Assembly: GCF_014640435.1 (NCBI RefSeq)
Contig: NZ_BMGY01000024.1
Coordinates: forward strand, 1-64,000
Source of the DNA: Hymenobacter frigidus
GTDB taxonomy: Bacteria > Bacteroidota > Bacteroidia > Cytophagales > Hymenobacteraceae
Length of the DNA stretch: 64,000 nucleotides
Direction: 5' to 3'
In this document: positions 43,596 to 54,161 of the stretch, piece after piece
Position numbering within the stretch: the first letter of the stretch is position 1
Layout of the letters: each line of letters starts with the position of its first letter
Position numbers and translations under genes: made by a program
Notes under the pieces: model-generated
The model's input: the letters and a program-made list of their open reading frames with translations, nothing else
Told to the model about the DNA's origin: nothing
Databases searched by the model: none

Positions 43596-44421
43596 GCAGC
43601 AGATTTGTGTTGTCAGCCCGGTTGGGCTTTAAGTGTGGCGCATATCCGCTGCAGTGGCCAAGAGTGACATGCGATGCACTGCGCGGCCGAAGGTATCAGA
43701 TTCCGATATTTGGCGACTACTTCCCCAAAGGATTTGGCAAAAGTCATCAAAAGCTTGCTGCGCTCAGCAGCAGACAGGTTCCAGGGCATACGCTGCAACG
43801 CTGTGCAGTACACATTGGCCATGAAATTGAAACCGGGCGCAGCAAAAAGCTTGGCGGGCGTAACATCGAACCACTCCTTCTCCGCCGAGGGAATGGACCG
43901 TGAAAGCGGACGCCATTGCGTTGCATTATCGGCGCGTTTGGCCCTACTCGTTGTTCGGTATCACGCTGGAATGAATGGCAGCATTCCGACACCATCAGTG
44001 CTTTTTCCAACTCAAACCAATAGCAATGCTTCGTCGCATGCTGCTGCTAAGCCGACAAACCGACTTCAACGTTGCTGCAACTCTCCAACGCGCAACGAAC
44101 CTCATTCCTGTTGGCGCGCTGATAGCGGGCTAAGCATCAGGTGTCTCTCAATCATGCAATTGGCTAGGAAACGCAAAAGACAAGGTTTCATGCCAGCGCA
44201 ATCGATTATCGATGAAATTAACTTCGCAAATAAAGATAAAATATTGTAATTTGCATTGGTATATATTATTTGAATATTGAACGCGTATAAATTTTATAGG
44301 TCAATTCCAGCTTATCAGGGCGCTTTTCATTTCGTGTCTGATACTTTTTTGCAAGTCACAATGCCCTATGAGCGAATAGAGGCCCTTGACTCAATTTTAA
44401 TGCGTTCAACCTGTATTATTC
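43596..44421. other. Gene-poor 826-base stretch
   Basis: Frames of 60-190 codons exist on both strands, but their codon use and residue mix are irregular and they overlap each other. The least unnatural is on the minus strand at 43613-43822 (LSAAERSKLLMTFAKSFGEVV), without known relatives. Composition falls toward AT at 44200-44280. It is probably degenerated sequence continuing the GH3 remnant. Confidence 0.5.
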
Positions 44422-44516
44422 AGGACTTACGCATGGGCAACTATTGTGAGCCTCGGCACGACCATACCGGGTACGACCCCGCTGGGGCTACGATTCGAGC
44501 CATTTGCGTAAGTCCT
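44422..44516. mobile_element. Possible 95-bp MITE with 12-bp terminal repeats
   Basis: AGGACTTACGCA at 44422-44433 and TGCGTAAGTCCT at 44505-44516 are exact inverted repeats and bound a non-coding 95-base segment. GGACTTACGC-type ends are familiar from insertion sequences. No target duplication or second copy is visible in the window. Confidence 0.4.
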
Positions 44517-44539
44517 ATCCTTACGAGACAAATAAATTG

Positions 44540-45013
44540 ATGATATCAATGCCCTTAACTGCCCCCAAGCTGCGCCATCTGACTGAACTTGTTCATACTG
44601 CTCACGACTCCTTCGGGGTCGTGGCGGCAGAATATTATCATTGTTCCATCGAGCGAGTTCTGTATGTACGCTGGCACGGCCATATCATTGGAGAAGAGTT
44701 AATACGGATAGCCAAAGTCGGCTTATGCTTACATGAGCAGTTTCAGCCACTCGGCCTCGTGCACGATACCCGCGGTACCGGCGGCGACTGGGGCGACGCC
44801 GCGGCCGCGGCCTGGCTCGGCTACGAATGGATTCCAGAACTTAAGGCCAAGAGCTTAAGCTTGCGCGGCATCGCTTTCGTAATCGATGCCGATAGGCCGG
44901 TGTCATACGGCAACGCGCAGGTGCTATCGCAGATAGACGCGCAATTCGATTTTCGTCTGTTTTATTCCCCCAAGACGGCGTGGCGCTGGCTACGCCAGCA
45001 CACGATGGCGTAG
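44540..45013 (+). CDS. Hypothetical protein (STAS/SpoIIAA-like fold suspected)
   Basis: 157 residues from ATG 44540 (a second ATG lies at 44549). The layout of a strand (VLYVRWHGHIIGEELIRIAKVGLCLHEQ), then LGLVHDTRGTGGDW, then SLRGIAFVIDADRPVSY and FRLFYSPKTAWRWLRQH resembles the STAS/SpoIIAA-like proteins common in Hymenobacter, which have no known role. It stands alone after the candidate MITE. The terminator stem at 44980-45023 overlaps its last codons. Confidence 0.65.
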   Translation: MISMPLTAPKLRHLTELVHTAHDSFGVVAAEYYHCSIERVLYVRWHGHIIGEELIRIAKVGLCLHEQFQPLGLVHDTRGTGGDWGDAAAAAWLGYEWIPELKAKSLSLRGIAFVIDADRPVSYGNAQVLSQIDAQFDFRLFYSPKTAWRWLRQHTMA

Positions 45014-45023
45014 CCAGCGCCAC
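44980..45023 (+). terminator. Terminator overlapping the stop codon
   Basis: Exact 18-bp arms at 44980-44997 and 45006-45023 (GTGGCGCTGGCTACGCCA and complement) around eight bases, followed by CTTTTG. The left arm encodes part of the protein, and the stop codon (45011-45013) lies in the right arm. Confidence 0.7.
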
Positions 45024-45268
45024 CTTTTGAATACCAAGTGTATAACCCCAAGGCGTAGTGGTATATTTTCGAGCTTCTAAGTTCAAAACGCTGGCAATTA
45101 TGGTACCGCTGCTGGCGCGAATCTGCGATGCGCTGCCCCCTGGCTGCGAGCCTGCAGCTCGGTCGTTGAACAGTGCCGGGAGCGACTCATTCGCCCCACG
45201 CGTGATAGACGCGGAGCCAGTAGGCAGCGCATTGCAAACCCACGCCAGTTGATGTAACAATATACATA

Positions 45269-47392
45269 TTAGCGTATTACTTCAACCCACCCACGGTATT
45301 GTTGGCCCGTGGCGGGGTTACGCAGTAAGTAGTAGTAGACACCCGCAACCAAACCGGCGGCATTCCAGTGGTTGTCGTATCGCGCCTGCTGGAGCACCAA
45401 GCGGCCCCAGCGGTTGTATATGGTAAGGTTCCAGTCGGGAGCGTTCAGGCCCTTCAGCACAAAAAACTCGTTTTGGGAGTTGCCATCGGGAGTAATAATG
45501 TTGGGGATGACAACATCGGGAACGACAACGACCTGACAACCAGTGGCACTACTACCTACGCGCACCAGCAACGTGTCGCGGGCCACGCAGCCAGCCGCGT
45601 TGCGCACTTCCAACCAGTAAAGGCCGGGGCGGCTCGCCGCGTAAGTGGGCGCGGTGGTGCCATCGGCCCAACGATAGGTGCTGCCAGCGGGCTGCAAGTT
45701 GGGCTGTAGCAGCAGGGGCGCGGCCCCGGCGCATAGCGCCGTATCGCGGCCCAGGCGCACCACGGGCGGGATGGCAGCCAGCACGTCTACTGAGTCGCGG
45801 CGCGCGCAGCCCTGGGGCGAGGTCAGGCGCAGTACGTACCGGCCGGGTGCCCGCACCGTATAGGTGGCTGCTCCCGAGCCGTCTTGCCAGCGGTAGGTGG
45901 TGCCTGCGGGCTGGGTTGCAGTACTCAGCACCAGCGCCGTGCCAGGACACAGAAACTGCTGACGAGTGCCCAGGCTGAAGCGGGGCCCCGAACCAACGAC
46001 CACGACCTGCGAGGCGAGGACAGTGCTGCCAGCTGGGGTGGTCAGGGTTAGGGTGATGGTGTAGGTACCGCCACTTTGATAACGATGGGTGGCCGCTGGC
46101 CCGGTGGCGGTATTGGCCGCCCCCGACGCGGGGTCGCCAAAATTCCAGGTGAACAGGCTCCCGTTGGGCGCGACCGTGGACGAACTCACGCTCAGCAGCT
46201 CGCCCTCACAACTCGCAGCCACTGGCCCGATGACGGGTACAATCGGTACAGCATTGACCGAAAAAGCATTCGGAAAATTGGGCAGACCTAATTCCCCGCT
46301 GCCGCCATTCAAGGCGAAGGCATTGGCTTGCAGGTTGCAGGCCAGGCCCGCCACGTTGGGTCGTTGGATGATAGCCAACGACCCGGCCCCCAGAATAGAC
46401 AGATAAATCTGGTCGTCGGGGCCGCGCTGTAGGCCCATTGCTCCCCCATTCTGCACCCGTAGCTCAGTATGGGCAAAATTATTGGCCAAATCGACTTGAT
46501 AGACAAAGTTACCGTTGGTGAGGTAGAGCTTGCTGTTGTCAGGGGAGAATTCCAGGCCGTAATAAAAGTTGGTGACGGGCGGAACGGAGCGGGGCGTACT
46601 TACCCGCCCAGTCGCCGCGTCGAAATTGAACAGCTCAACCCCCGAAGACACCCGTGCGACGGCCAGCACCCGGCCGTTGGGCGAAGCCCGCAGGTAGCCA
46701 ATGGCATTGCTGCCGCCATTCCCACTGCCACTATGCACAGCCCCTACCGTCGACACAACCGGAGTGGCCGCCAAGCCGCCGGGGCTGAGCAAGTAGCAGT
46801 AAAAAGCGTTGTTGTTCCAGCCATGCACCACCACCCAATAGTCGCGGCCATTGGCGTGCAACACGGCCGTGAGCTTTTCGGTAACCTGCCCTCCACCGGG
46901 GATGGTCACGGCCACCGAGTTGGTGCTGCCTACATCGCCCAAGCCCCCGCGCAGACTCATATCCACGATGGAGTGCTGTACTCCCCCGAAGGAGGGAGTG
47001 GCATCGGCCCCTACGTTTAGCAGATGGTAGTACCGGTTCTGGCCCGGCTCCCGCAGCAGCAAGGCCGCCTGGGTCGCCGACAAGTCGCTGCCTTGTAGCT
47101 GGCCGTTGGGCATGGGCAGGCCAGTACGGTCCCACACCTGCAGGCCATTGGTGTAGCATTGCAACACCCCGTTAGCATCGGAAATGGTAGCACAACCTTC
47201 GTAGGCCGACATACTGCTTGGCGAAACCGTAATTGCTGCCCCTGCACCGGCTGAAAAACGAATACCGGCCCGGTTACCGAATTTCCAATTGTAGGCTTCG
47301 GGCTGTGCCAAAGCAGAAAACGAAGCGGCCAACAGCAGGGGAAACACTGCGAACAAGACCCGAGAAAGGAGGCGTAGATGTTGAAAGACCAT
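45269..47392 (-). CDS. Secreted PKD protein with gliding-type (T9SS type B) C-terminal domain
   Basis: 707 residues: signal peptide (ends ALAQ), a 330-residue beta-propeller-like region (YLRASPNGRVLAVAR, GLEFSPDNSKLYLTNG), a PKD domain (FTWNFGDPASG...HRYQSGGTYTITLTL), two similar Ig-like repeats (TYRWQDGSGAATYTVRAPGRY; TYRWADGTTAPTYAASRPGLY) and the CHU-type tail (IPNIITPDGNSQNEFF...LTIYNRWGRLV). The tail directs export and surface attachment by the type IX system. It is probably a surface or adhesion protein. Confidence 0.9.
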   Translation of the reverse strand: MVFQHLRLLSRVLFAVFPLLLAASFSALAQPEAYNWKFGNRAGIRFSAGAGAAITVSPSSMSAYEGCATISDANGVLQCYTNGLQVWDRTGLPMPNGQLQGSDLSATQAALLLREPGQNRYYHLLNVGADATPSFGGVQHSIVDMSLRGGLGDVGSTNSVAVTIPGGGQVTEKLTAVLHANGRDYWVVVHGWNNNAFYCYLLSPGGLAATPVVSTVGAVHSGSGNGGSNAIGYLRASPNGRVLAVARVSSGVELFNFDAATGRVSTPRSVPPVTNFYYGLEFSPDNSKLYLTNGNFVYQVDLANNFAHTELRVQNGGAMGLQRGPDDQIYLSILGAGSLAIIQRPNVAGLACNLQANAFALNGGSGELGLPNFPNAFSVNAVPIVPVIGPVAASCEGELLSVSSSTVAPNGSLFTWNFGDPASGAANTATGPAATHRYQSGGTYTITLTLTTPAGSTVLASQVVVVGSGPRFSLGTRQQFLCPGTALVLSTATQPAGTTYRWQDGSGAATYTVRAPGRYVLRLTSPQGCARRDSVDVLAAIPPVVRLGRDTALCAGAAPLLLQPNLQPAGSTYRWADGTTAPTYAASRPGLYWLEVRNAAGCVARDTLLVRVGSSATGCQVVVVPDVVIPNIITPDGNSQNEFFVLKGLNAPDWNLTIYNRWGRLVLQQARYDNHWNAAGLVAGVYYYLLRNPATGQQYRGWVEVIR

Positions 47393-47613
47393 AGACAGTG
47401 AGTCGCCGTTTCGCGTGGCAGGTAATTGCCCGCGAGAACTTTCAAAACTACGTCACAGCCTGAGGTGAGCCAACTTAAGTTCTGGTTTCCGAGGCTTCCG
47501 CAGAGGATTAATAGTCCCTAATCGTTGCACGATGGCCGCCAAGCGGGCGGAATCTCACTCCGCAACCGCTAGTACTTCGGAATACAGCTCCAAAATAGCA
47601 GCTCCCGCCGCCC

Positions 47614-50346
47614 CTACTGCACCCGCTTCACCCGCAGGTAATCCAGCATGGCGTGGTTCACCTCGCCGTTCATGTTCTGGTTGGCGGGCTCATAGGCGAG
47701 GGTGAGGGCGTTGGCACCTTTCTCCAGGCGCACCAGCACCGGGTTCGAGAAGCCCCAGTTGCTCCATTCGTCAACGCCGCGCTGGGGCAGCACCACGGTG
47801 CCCAGCAGCGCGGGGCCGCGCCGCAGGGTACGGACGGCGCATTTGTTGTTGGTGTTGATGGGGCCGTTGCCGTTGGCGTAGCGGAAATCGACGGCGTAGA
47901 GGCCGGTTTCGGGCACGCAGACGGGGATAGTGAGCGCCTTGTTGAGCGTGGGCGTGATTTCGATGAAGCCCTTGCCGGAGTAGCCTTTGTAGGCCTGAGT
48001 AGCTTTGGGAACCAGGGTTTCAAGCTGCACCTGCTGCATGGTAACGGCACTGGTTTCGAAGGGCTCGCTAGCGAAAGACTCCCGGCCGGCCTCGTCCACG
48101 GCCACTACCTGGTAGGCGGCGAAAGGCCCGGCCGGCACGTCGAAGCCCGGTGTGGCCGTGGTGATGAGCGAGGTGCCGTTTTTCAGCACCTTATACGTTT
48201 TAGCGCCTTCAATGGGGCTCCAGATGAGGCGCTGGGCGGCGAAAGTGACAGTAGGCGTTTCGGGCGCGAAGTCATTGGGCACGCGGTTGATGGGAGCCGG
48301 AGTGGGCACGGTGCTAGTGAGCGTGATGCTCACCTTATGCCGTCCGCTGAGGCTGGCCGGGATGGCGGCCTCGGCCAGCGGCTGGCCATCCAGCGTGATG
48401 CTGGCAATTTGGTTGCCGAAGCCGCTCATCTCCACATCGAGCACCGCCTTACGGTACATGAAGCCGCTGAGGCTACGCTGGCCCTGAAAAGCCTGCGGCA
48501 CGAAGGGCCGGAACACCAGCCGGTCGCCTTGGTACTGCATCCCAAACAGCACTTTATAAACCAGGCTCAAGCTGCCCGACAGGCTCCAGAGCATGCTGCT
48601 GGAGTTGATTTGGGTGCCGGCGAAGTCGCCGTTGCGGGCTACAAGGTTTTCCTTGTTGGTGAGAAATAACGCAGCCGGCCGGTAGATGGCGGCCATGCTC
48701 TCGGTGAGCGAGGCTTCGTTACCGGCCTGCGCGGCCGCCAGTGCCCAAAAGCTCTGCACGAATGGCCAAACGGCATCGTTGTGGTATGCCGGAATGCCCG
48801 GAATCTGCGGGTAGATGCACGAAATGCCGTAGGGCGTGGTGGGCGTGCGGCTCACTACTTGCTGCGCCCGCGCGCCCTCGGCCACGCCAAACAGCACGCA
48901 CAGGGCCTCGCCCAGCGCCTCGGCCTTGGGCGAGAGCGACAGGGCGGTGCGGCCGTAGAGGTACTGGCCATAGTAGCCCTGCTCCTCCTGCCACAGGTGC
49001 TGATTGAGGCCGTCCTTGATGGTGGCGGCCTGGCGCTGGTGCTGGGCCGCCGTGCCGGGGTCGCCGAGTTTGGCGGCCATCTGGGCCAGCACAATGTTGG
49101 CTTGGTAGTGCACGGCGTTGGTGCCCAGGTTTTCGCTCTGATAGATGTCGGCCGGCTGCATCCAGCGCGGGTAGGTCTGCTCGCGCCAGTCCAGAAACGA
49201 CGACTCGCCGCGCATGAGGCCGGTGGCTGGGTCGTGGGCGTTCTGCTGGTCGTCGGCCAGGCTTTGCCGGATGATGGGGTACACCCGGCGCAGCCAGGCT
49301 TCGTCGCCGGTGGCCTGGTAGATTTCCCAGGCCGCCACGGCCCAGATAACGCGGTCGGTCGAGCACGGGTAGGCCCCGCCCGTGCCGGTGTCCTGAATGA
49401 TGCGGCCGTCGGCACTCACCTTGCGCATGAGGCTATTCATGGCCACTTTGGGTTGCAAGCTGGCCTGCGCCAGGATAATGCTGTAGCTCACGTCGCGGGT
49501 CCAGACGCCGGCCCACTCCTTACCGGTGCGGAAGGTACTATCGGGCTCCACGGCGCGGCGGGCTTCCTCCAGGGCCAGATTGTAGAGCGCATCGGCCAGC
49601 GGGTAGTCGGAGCGGTATTGCGGAAAATCATCGGTGTTGATAGTCTTTTTCCAGCTCGCGGCGGTGGTTTTGGCGGCGGCCGGCTGGTTCAGCGTCAGCA
49701 GCACTTCGTAGATTCCGTCGCCGTTGGCATCGGTCATTTCCAGCTCGGGCTTGTTAGTCAGGTTATCGAAATCCCAGCTCAACGGGGCCGTGCCCCCGGC
49801 AATGTACACGTGCTTGAAATCCTGCTGGTACAGCTTATCACCCTTGAAGGTGGTATAGAATCCCTGTTTCTTGAAGGCTGCCAGCACCGGGCGCATATCG
49901 AGCCGGATGCGGACCGGCGTGTTCGGAGCCAGGTACGTATCGGCCGCCGCAGGCGTATTATCCACATAGCGCTGCCCGAACACGATGGGCGGCGTTTCCA
50001 CGGCCCCGCCGCCCGGCCGGGGCACGACCAAGAGCAGGTGGTTAAGGCCCGCTGCCATCTCATTATCCTTGCCGTTGAGGCTGAATTTGAACTCGACCTG
50101 CGGACTCTGGCGGTCGTTCACCGGGCTCACGTAGTTGGATACCAGCTCGGTAGCCGAGAGGGCGCGGGCCTCGTGCGGGCCCTGCACCACGCGGTCGGGG
50201 TAGAGCGTGTAGGCCTCCGATTGCCAGATGGGCTTCGTCACATCGGGGACCACGGCCGTGGCCGTGGCGGCGGGCTTGGTGGTCTGGCAGGCAGGCAGCA
50301 GGCCAAGAGAAAGCAGGAAAGCAGCGGAAAGCAAGCGGGAGTTCAT
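47614..50346 (-). CDS. Lipoprotein glycoside hydrolase with six-hairpin (MGH1-like) domain
   Basis: 910 residues. The lipoprotein signal has its lipobox cysteine at LLPACQ. A beta-rich N-terminal domain is followed by an alpha/alpha toroid (about residues 240-640), with EWAGVWTRDVSYSIIL, GAYPCSTDRVIWAVAAWEIY, SSFLDWREQTYPRW and YHNDAVWPFVQSFWALAAA, as in amylo-alpha-1,6-glucosidase, trehalase and MGH1-type enzymes. Fn3- and carbohydrate-binding-like modules follow (PINRVPNDFAPETPTV onward). It probably removes glucose or mannose units from glycans. The start is ATG 50346, just before the signal; an in-frame TTG lies three codons earlier. Confidence 0.85.
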   Translation of the reverse strand: MNSRLLSAAFLLSLGLLPACQTTKPAATATAVVPDVTKPIWQSEAYTLYPDRVVQGPHEARALSATELVSNYVSPVNDRQSPQVEFKFSLNGKDNEMAAGLNHLLLVVPRPGGGAVETPPIVFGQRYVDNTPAAADTYLAPNTPVRIRLDMRPVLAAFKKQGFYTTFKGDKLYQQDFKHVYIAGGTAPLSWDFDNLTNKPELEMTDANGDGIYEVLLTLNQPAAAKTTAASWKKTINTDDFPQYRSDYPLADALYNLALEEARRAVEPDSTFRTGKEWAGVWTRDVSYSIILAQASLQPKVAMNSLMRKVSADGRIIQDTGTGGAYPCSTDRVIWAVAAWEIYQATGDEAWLRRVYPIIRQSLADDQQNAHDPATGLMRGESSFLDWREQTYPRWMQPADIYQSENLGTNAVHYQANIVLAQMAAKLGDPGTAAQHQRQAATIKDGLNQHLWQEEQGYYGQYLYGRTALSLSPKAEALGEALCVLFGVAEGARAQQVVSRTPTTPYGISCIYPQIPGIPAYHNDAVWPFVQSFWALAAAQAGNEASLTESMAAIYRPAALFLTNKENLVARNGDFAGTQINSSSMLWSLSGSLSLVYKVLFGMQYQGDRLVFRPFVPQAFQGQRSLSGFMYRKAVLDVEMSGFGNQIASITLDGQPLAEAAIPASLSGRHKVSITLTSTVPTPAPINRVPNDFAPETPTVTFAAQRLIWSPIEGAKTYKVLKNGTSLITTATPGFDVPAGPFAAYQVVAVDEAGRESFASEPFETSAVTMQQVQLETLVPKATQAYKGYSGKGFIEITPTLNKALTIPVCVPETGLYAVDFRYANGNGPINTNNKCAVRTLRRGPALLGTVVLPQRGVDEWSNWGFSNPVLVRLEKGANALTLAYEPANQNMNGEVNHAMLDYLRVKRVQ

Positions 50347-50577
50347 CGGAAGCAATGGCCGGCGGAAGTGGCGCGGGCACGCAAATTACGGGGTTTACGG
50401 GCGAGCGGATGGGCGGCCGAAACGGGCGTACCCGTGTTGCATCAGCGGCAGCTGTGGCCTTCTGTTGCTGACCAAATTGCACCAGCTGGCTCCAATTGTT
50501 CGATAATGACGTTTAAGGGCGCAACGCGCCGGCTCGCGGCTAGTTTCGCTTTGGTCTCCACGCTACTTGATTATCTC

Positions 50578-51024
50578 ATGAAACGCCCGTTTCTCTTCGC
50601 CTTTGCCCTGTTCGGCGGCCTGCTGTTCCTCACCGCCCAAACCCCCAAAGTCCGGTCCGTGGAACAAACCCTGCGCGCCAGCCGCTGGCAAAAGCGCGTG
50701 TTGCTCCTGGCCGCCCCCACTGCCGCACAAGCTGATTTCAAGCACCAAAAAACCCTGCTGGCCGCGGCGGGGCCAGCACTGGCCGCCCGCGATTTTCTGG
50801 TACTGGACGTACTCTACAACCAGCTGACCGAAGCCGACAAGCAGTTCTTAACACGGAAATTCGGCATTCAGCCACCCCAATTCGCGGTCGTCCTCATTGG
50901 CAAGGATGGTGGCGTGAAGCAGAAAAGCAGCCAGCCAATCCCGCCAGCCGACTTATTCGGCACCGTTGACCAAATGCCCATGCGGCGCGAGGAAATGCGG
51001 CGTACCAAACCCCGCCAGCAGTAG
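50578..51024 (+). CDS. DUF4174 domain exported protein
   Basis: 148 residues with a signal peptide (FLFAFALFGGLLFLTAQ). The DUF4174 pattern is visible: LRASRWQKRVLLLAAPTAAQADFKHQ, FLVLDVLYN, RKFGIQPPQFAVVLIGKDGGVK. This thioredoxin-like family of unknown role lacks the CxxC motif. The open frame continues far upstream as an antisense shadow of the glycoside hydrolase; ATG 50578 begins the signal peptide. Confidence 0.85.
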   Translation: MKRPFLFAFALFGGLLFLTAQTPKVRSVEQTLRASRWQKRVLLLAAPTAAQADFKHQKTLLAAAGPALAARDFLVLDVLYNQLTEADKQFLTRKFGIQPPQFAVVLIGKDGGVKQKSSQPIPPADLFGTVDQMPMRREEMRRTKPRQQ

Positions 51025-51042
51025 CCTGGCAAACTACGCCGG

Positions 51043-52209
<1,167 letters not shown>

Positions 52210-52424
52210 GAGCGAAGTAGGAGAAGGAGAACCCCGGCAAAAGACAGCCAGCAGCCATTACTACTTGAAAGTATCACCTATTCTGGCAACAACTTCCGGA
52301 CACGACTGCAACCGGACAGCAAGTAGGCATCTTAATCAAGAACTACACAGAACATTTCGAAATTATTATTATATTTATTCAATCATATTTTTTAACAAAT
52401 TTTCACTACTTAACCCAGGTACGT

Positions 52425-53528
52425 ATGAAACCGCTCCTTACTCTTGCTGCGATGGCTACCCTACTGGCCCCGTCGCTATCCGTCAGCGCGCAATTCGTGG
52501 TGGATGGCGTCGCCAGAACAACCGAAATTGGTACCGGCCCGGGCAAGTATCAGTTGGCCGCGGCTTACACTGGCAACCACCTCGACGCCGATCGTGGCCT
52601 CAAGGCCTTGTACGTGGGCAGCACGGCTACTACCCTGAACCTGATGCTGGTCGGCTCGGCCGAATCGTCGACGGGTGGTTTTCGAGCGCTGGTTCTCTAC
52701 CTGAACACGCCGGCCCGCCCCGGCGCACCCGCCGGCACTGCCCTGCCCGGGGGCAGCGACGGCCTCTCGCCCCTTAAGCACCGGCCCACGATGGACATGG
52801 TAGTTGACTACGGCTTCCGCGTGTCGGTGGGTGCCACTACCGGGACCACCACCGACGTATTCTTCAGTAACGTATCGTACGTGACTGGTACCGCCATCAC
52901 TGCTGGTACCGATGCCTACATTGGGCAGGGCAGCAAGGCTGGCGCACCGGTGGTGGCTGCGGCCACAACTCCCCTACCCGGCACAAAATACGCTTACCTA
53001 AACACGGCAAATCTCACCGCCAATACAACCAATGCCGGCCTCGAAATTGAGATTCCGTTGGCCGCCTTCGGCCCCGGCGTTGCGGCGGGCAGCCGAATCG
53101 ACTTGTTCGCGGCCTACACCGACGGCGCGGGCGTCTTCTATTCTGAAACCATTCCGGCTATCTCGGGCCGCACCACCACCCTCGGCACCGACCCCGACTT
53201 TGCCGCTATTACCGGCACCCAGGCCCTGGCTTACGAAATGGGAGCCGGCGTGCTGGCGGCGCGCAGTGCCACACCCAGCGCCTTCGCCTTTGGCCTCTAC
53301 CCCAATCCGGCCCAGGCCACGGCCACTGTGGCCTACACGGTACCCGGCGGCAAGCAGGCCGTTTCGCTGGCCGTCTACAATGCCCTCGGGCAGCGGGTGC
53401 ACGCCCTGCCGCCCACTCCACAAGCGGGCCCACAGCAGGTGAAACTAGGCGGCCTGCCCGCCGGCGCTTACTTGGTCAAGCTGCAAATCGGCGACCAGTA
53501 CACCAGCGGCAAGCTCATTATTGAGTAG
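52425..53528 (+). CDS. Secreted hypothetical protein with T9SS type A sorting domain
   Basis: 367 residues with a signal peptide (LLTLAAMATLLAPSLSVSAQ). The mature part is about 240 residues of beta-rich sequence with no known family (TTLNLMLVGSAESS, TPLPGTKYAYLNTANLT). The sorting tail is FGLYPNPAQATATVAYTVPG...AVYNALGQRVHAL...PAGAYLVKLQIGDQY. The AT-rich leader at 52340-52420 contrasts with the GC-rich gene. It is probably a surface-exposed or released protein. Confidence 0.8.
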   Translation: MKPLLTLAAMATLLAPSLSVSAQFVVDGVARTTEIGTGPGKYQLAAAYTGNHLDADRGLKALYVGSTATTLNLMLVGSAESSTGGFRALVLYLNTPARPGAPAGTALPGGSDGLSPLKHRPTMDMVVDYGFRVSVGATTGTTTDVFFSNVSYVTGTAITAGTDAYIGQGSKAGAPVVAAATTPLPGTKYAYLNTANLTANTTNAGLEIEIPLAAFGPGVAAGSRIDLFAAYTDGAGVFYSETIPAISGRTTTLGTDPDFAAITGTQALAYEMGAGVLAARSATPSAFAFGLYPNPAQATATVAYTVPGGKQAVSLAVYNALGQRVHALPPTPQAGPQQVKLGGLPAGAYLVKLQIGDQYTSGKLIIE

Positions 53529-53604
53529 CATCGATAAAGACAGAAAAGGCCGTTTGGGCGCAGCAATGCTGCATCCAAACGGCCTTTTCTGTCTTTACCG
53601 ATGC
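53528..53604. terminator. Bidirectional terminator, 30-bp arms
   Basis: Arms at 53528-53557 and 53575-53604 are reverse complements with one mismatch and share AAAGACAGAAAAGGCCGTTT. The loop itself can pair (GCAGCA/TGCTGC). It starts at the last base of the preceding stop and ends three bases before the HMA gene stop on the other strand. Confidence 0.85.
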
Positions 53605-53607
53605 CGA

Positions 53608-53823
53608 CTACGCGGCCAGAAGCTGAATCTCGAATCCGGCCGCTTCCACTACTTTTACTATTTGCCCGGCATTGGCCGATTCGGCACTGACCGTCAATAT
53701 TTTGTCGACTGAAGCAGTATCGACCTGCCAATTGTTGGCCCCTACTTCCTCATTCAGGGTTGGAGTTACGGCCCGCACGCAATTGGCGCAGTTGATGGTG
53801 GTTTTGAATTTGAGCGTTGACAT
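53608..53823 (-). CDS. Heavy-metal-associated (HMA) domain protein
   Basis: 71 residues forming a single HMA domain: LKFKTTINCANCVRAVTPTL near the N-terminus with the metal-binding C-x2-C, and KILTVSAESANAGQIVKVVEAAGF as the second half. It is probably a cytosolic copper (or similar metal) chaperone. The start is ATG 53823; the open frame extends upstream without HMA sequence. An HMBD-like metal-binding remnant lies just upstream at 53949-54161. Confidence 0.85.
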   Translation of the reverse strand: MSTLKFKTTINCANCVRAVTPTLNEEVGANNWQVDTASVDKILTVSAESANAGQIVKVVEAAGFEIQLLAA

Positions 53824-53948
53824 AAGGCAAATGAATTGAGGGGCAGCAATTGTCCGAGCGGGTCGCTCGCCACCAAGCCGCCGCGTAGTAGTGCGCGGCC
53901 GGACAAAATTAGCAGCAATGCCCACGGCCACGCGCACAGAATTACCGC

Positions 53949-54161
53949 TCAAAGCTGCAGAATTTGGTAGTCAAACGACTTTCGCAGGCAGGCAGGCGGC
54001 CCCCGTCCACACCGGTACTCGGGATGGGGCCAGGACTTTTTCTCCAGGCTCATGCCACAGGCTGAGCAGTTGCCGGGCTTGTCGCTCTGGCTGTTGGCGC
54101 ACTTCCTGGGGCACTCGTAGCGGGCAGTGGCGGGCGCAGCGGGCAGGGCTTTCGCCGCCGG
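53949..54161 (-). pseudogene. Heavy-metal-binding domain (YHS/HMBD-like) remnant
   Basis: Reading directly on from the peroxidase stop (same frame, no ATG before the domain), 71 codons include ARYECPRKCANSQSDKPG then NCSACGMSLEKKS. This is the cysteine-rich heavy-metal-binding motif found in CusB-like and small Hymenobacter lipoproteins (usual form YxCPM...DKPGKCPKCGMxL). The signal peptide and start are gone, and the codons after LEKKS look random. It is most likely a decayed metal-binding gene; stop readthrough is a less likely alternative. Confidence 0.55.

Noticed and set aside
43674-44249. 191-codon plus-strand frame
   Set aside because: Irregular residue mix, no start signal and overlapping alternatives on both strands; treated as degenerate.
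42541-45268. Duplicate of the tRNA-Glu 3' end as an island attachment site
   Set aside because: No second copy of the T-arm/acceptor sequence was found by eye downstream.
48781-50577. Long plus-strand frame running into the DUF4174 gene
   Set aside because: Antisense of the glycoside hydrolase; the real gene begins with a signal peptide at 50578.
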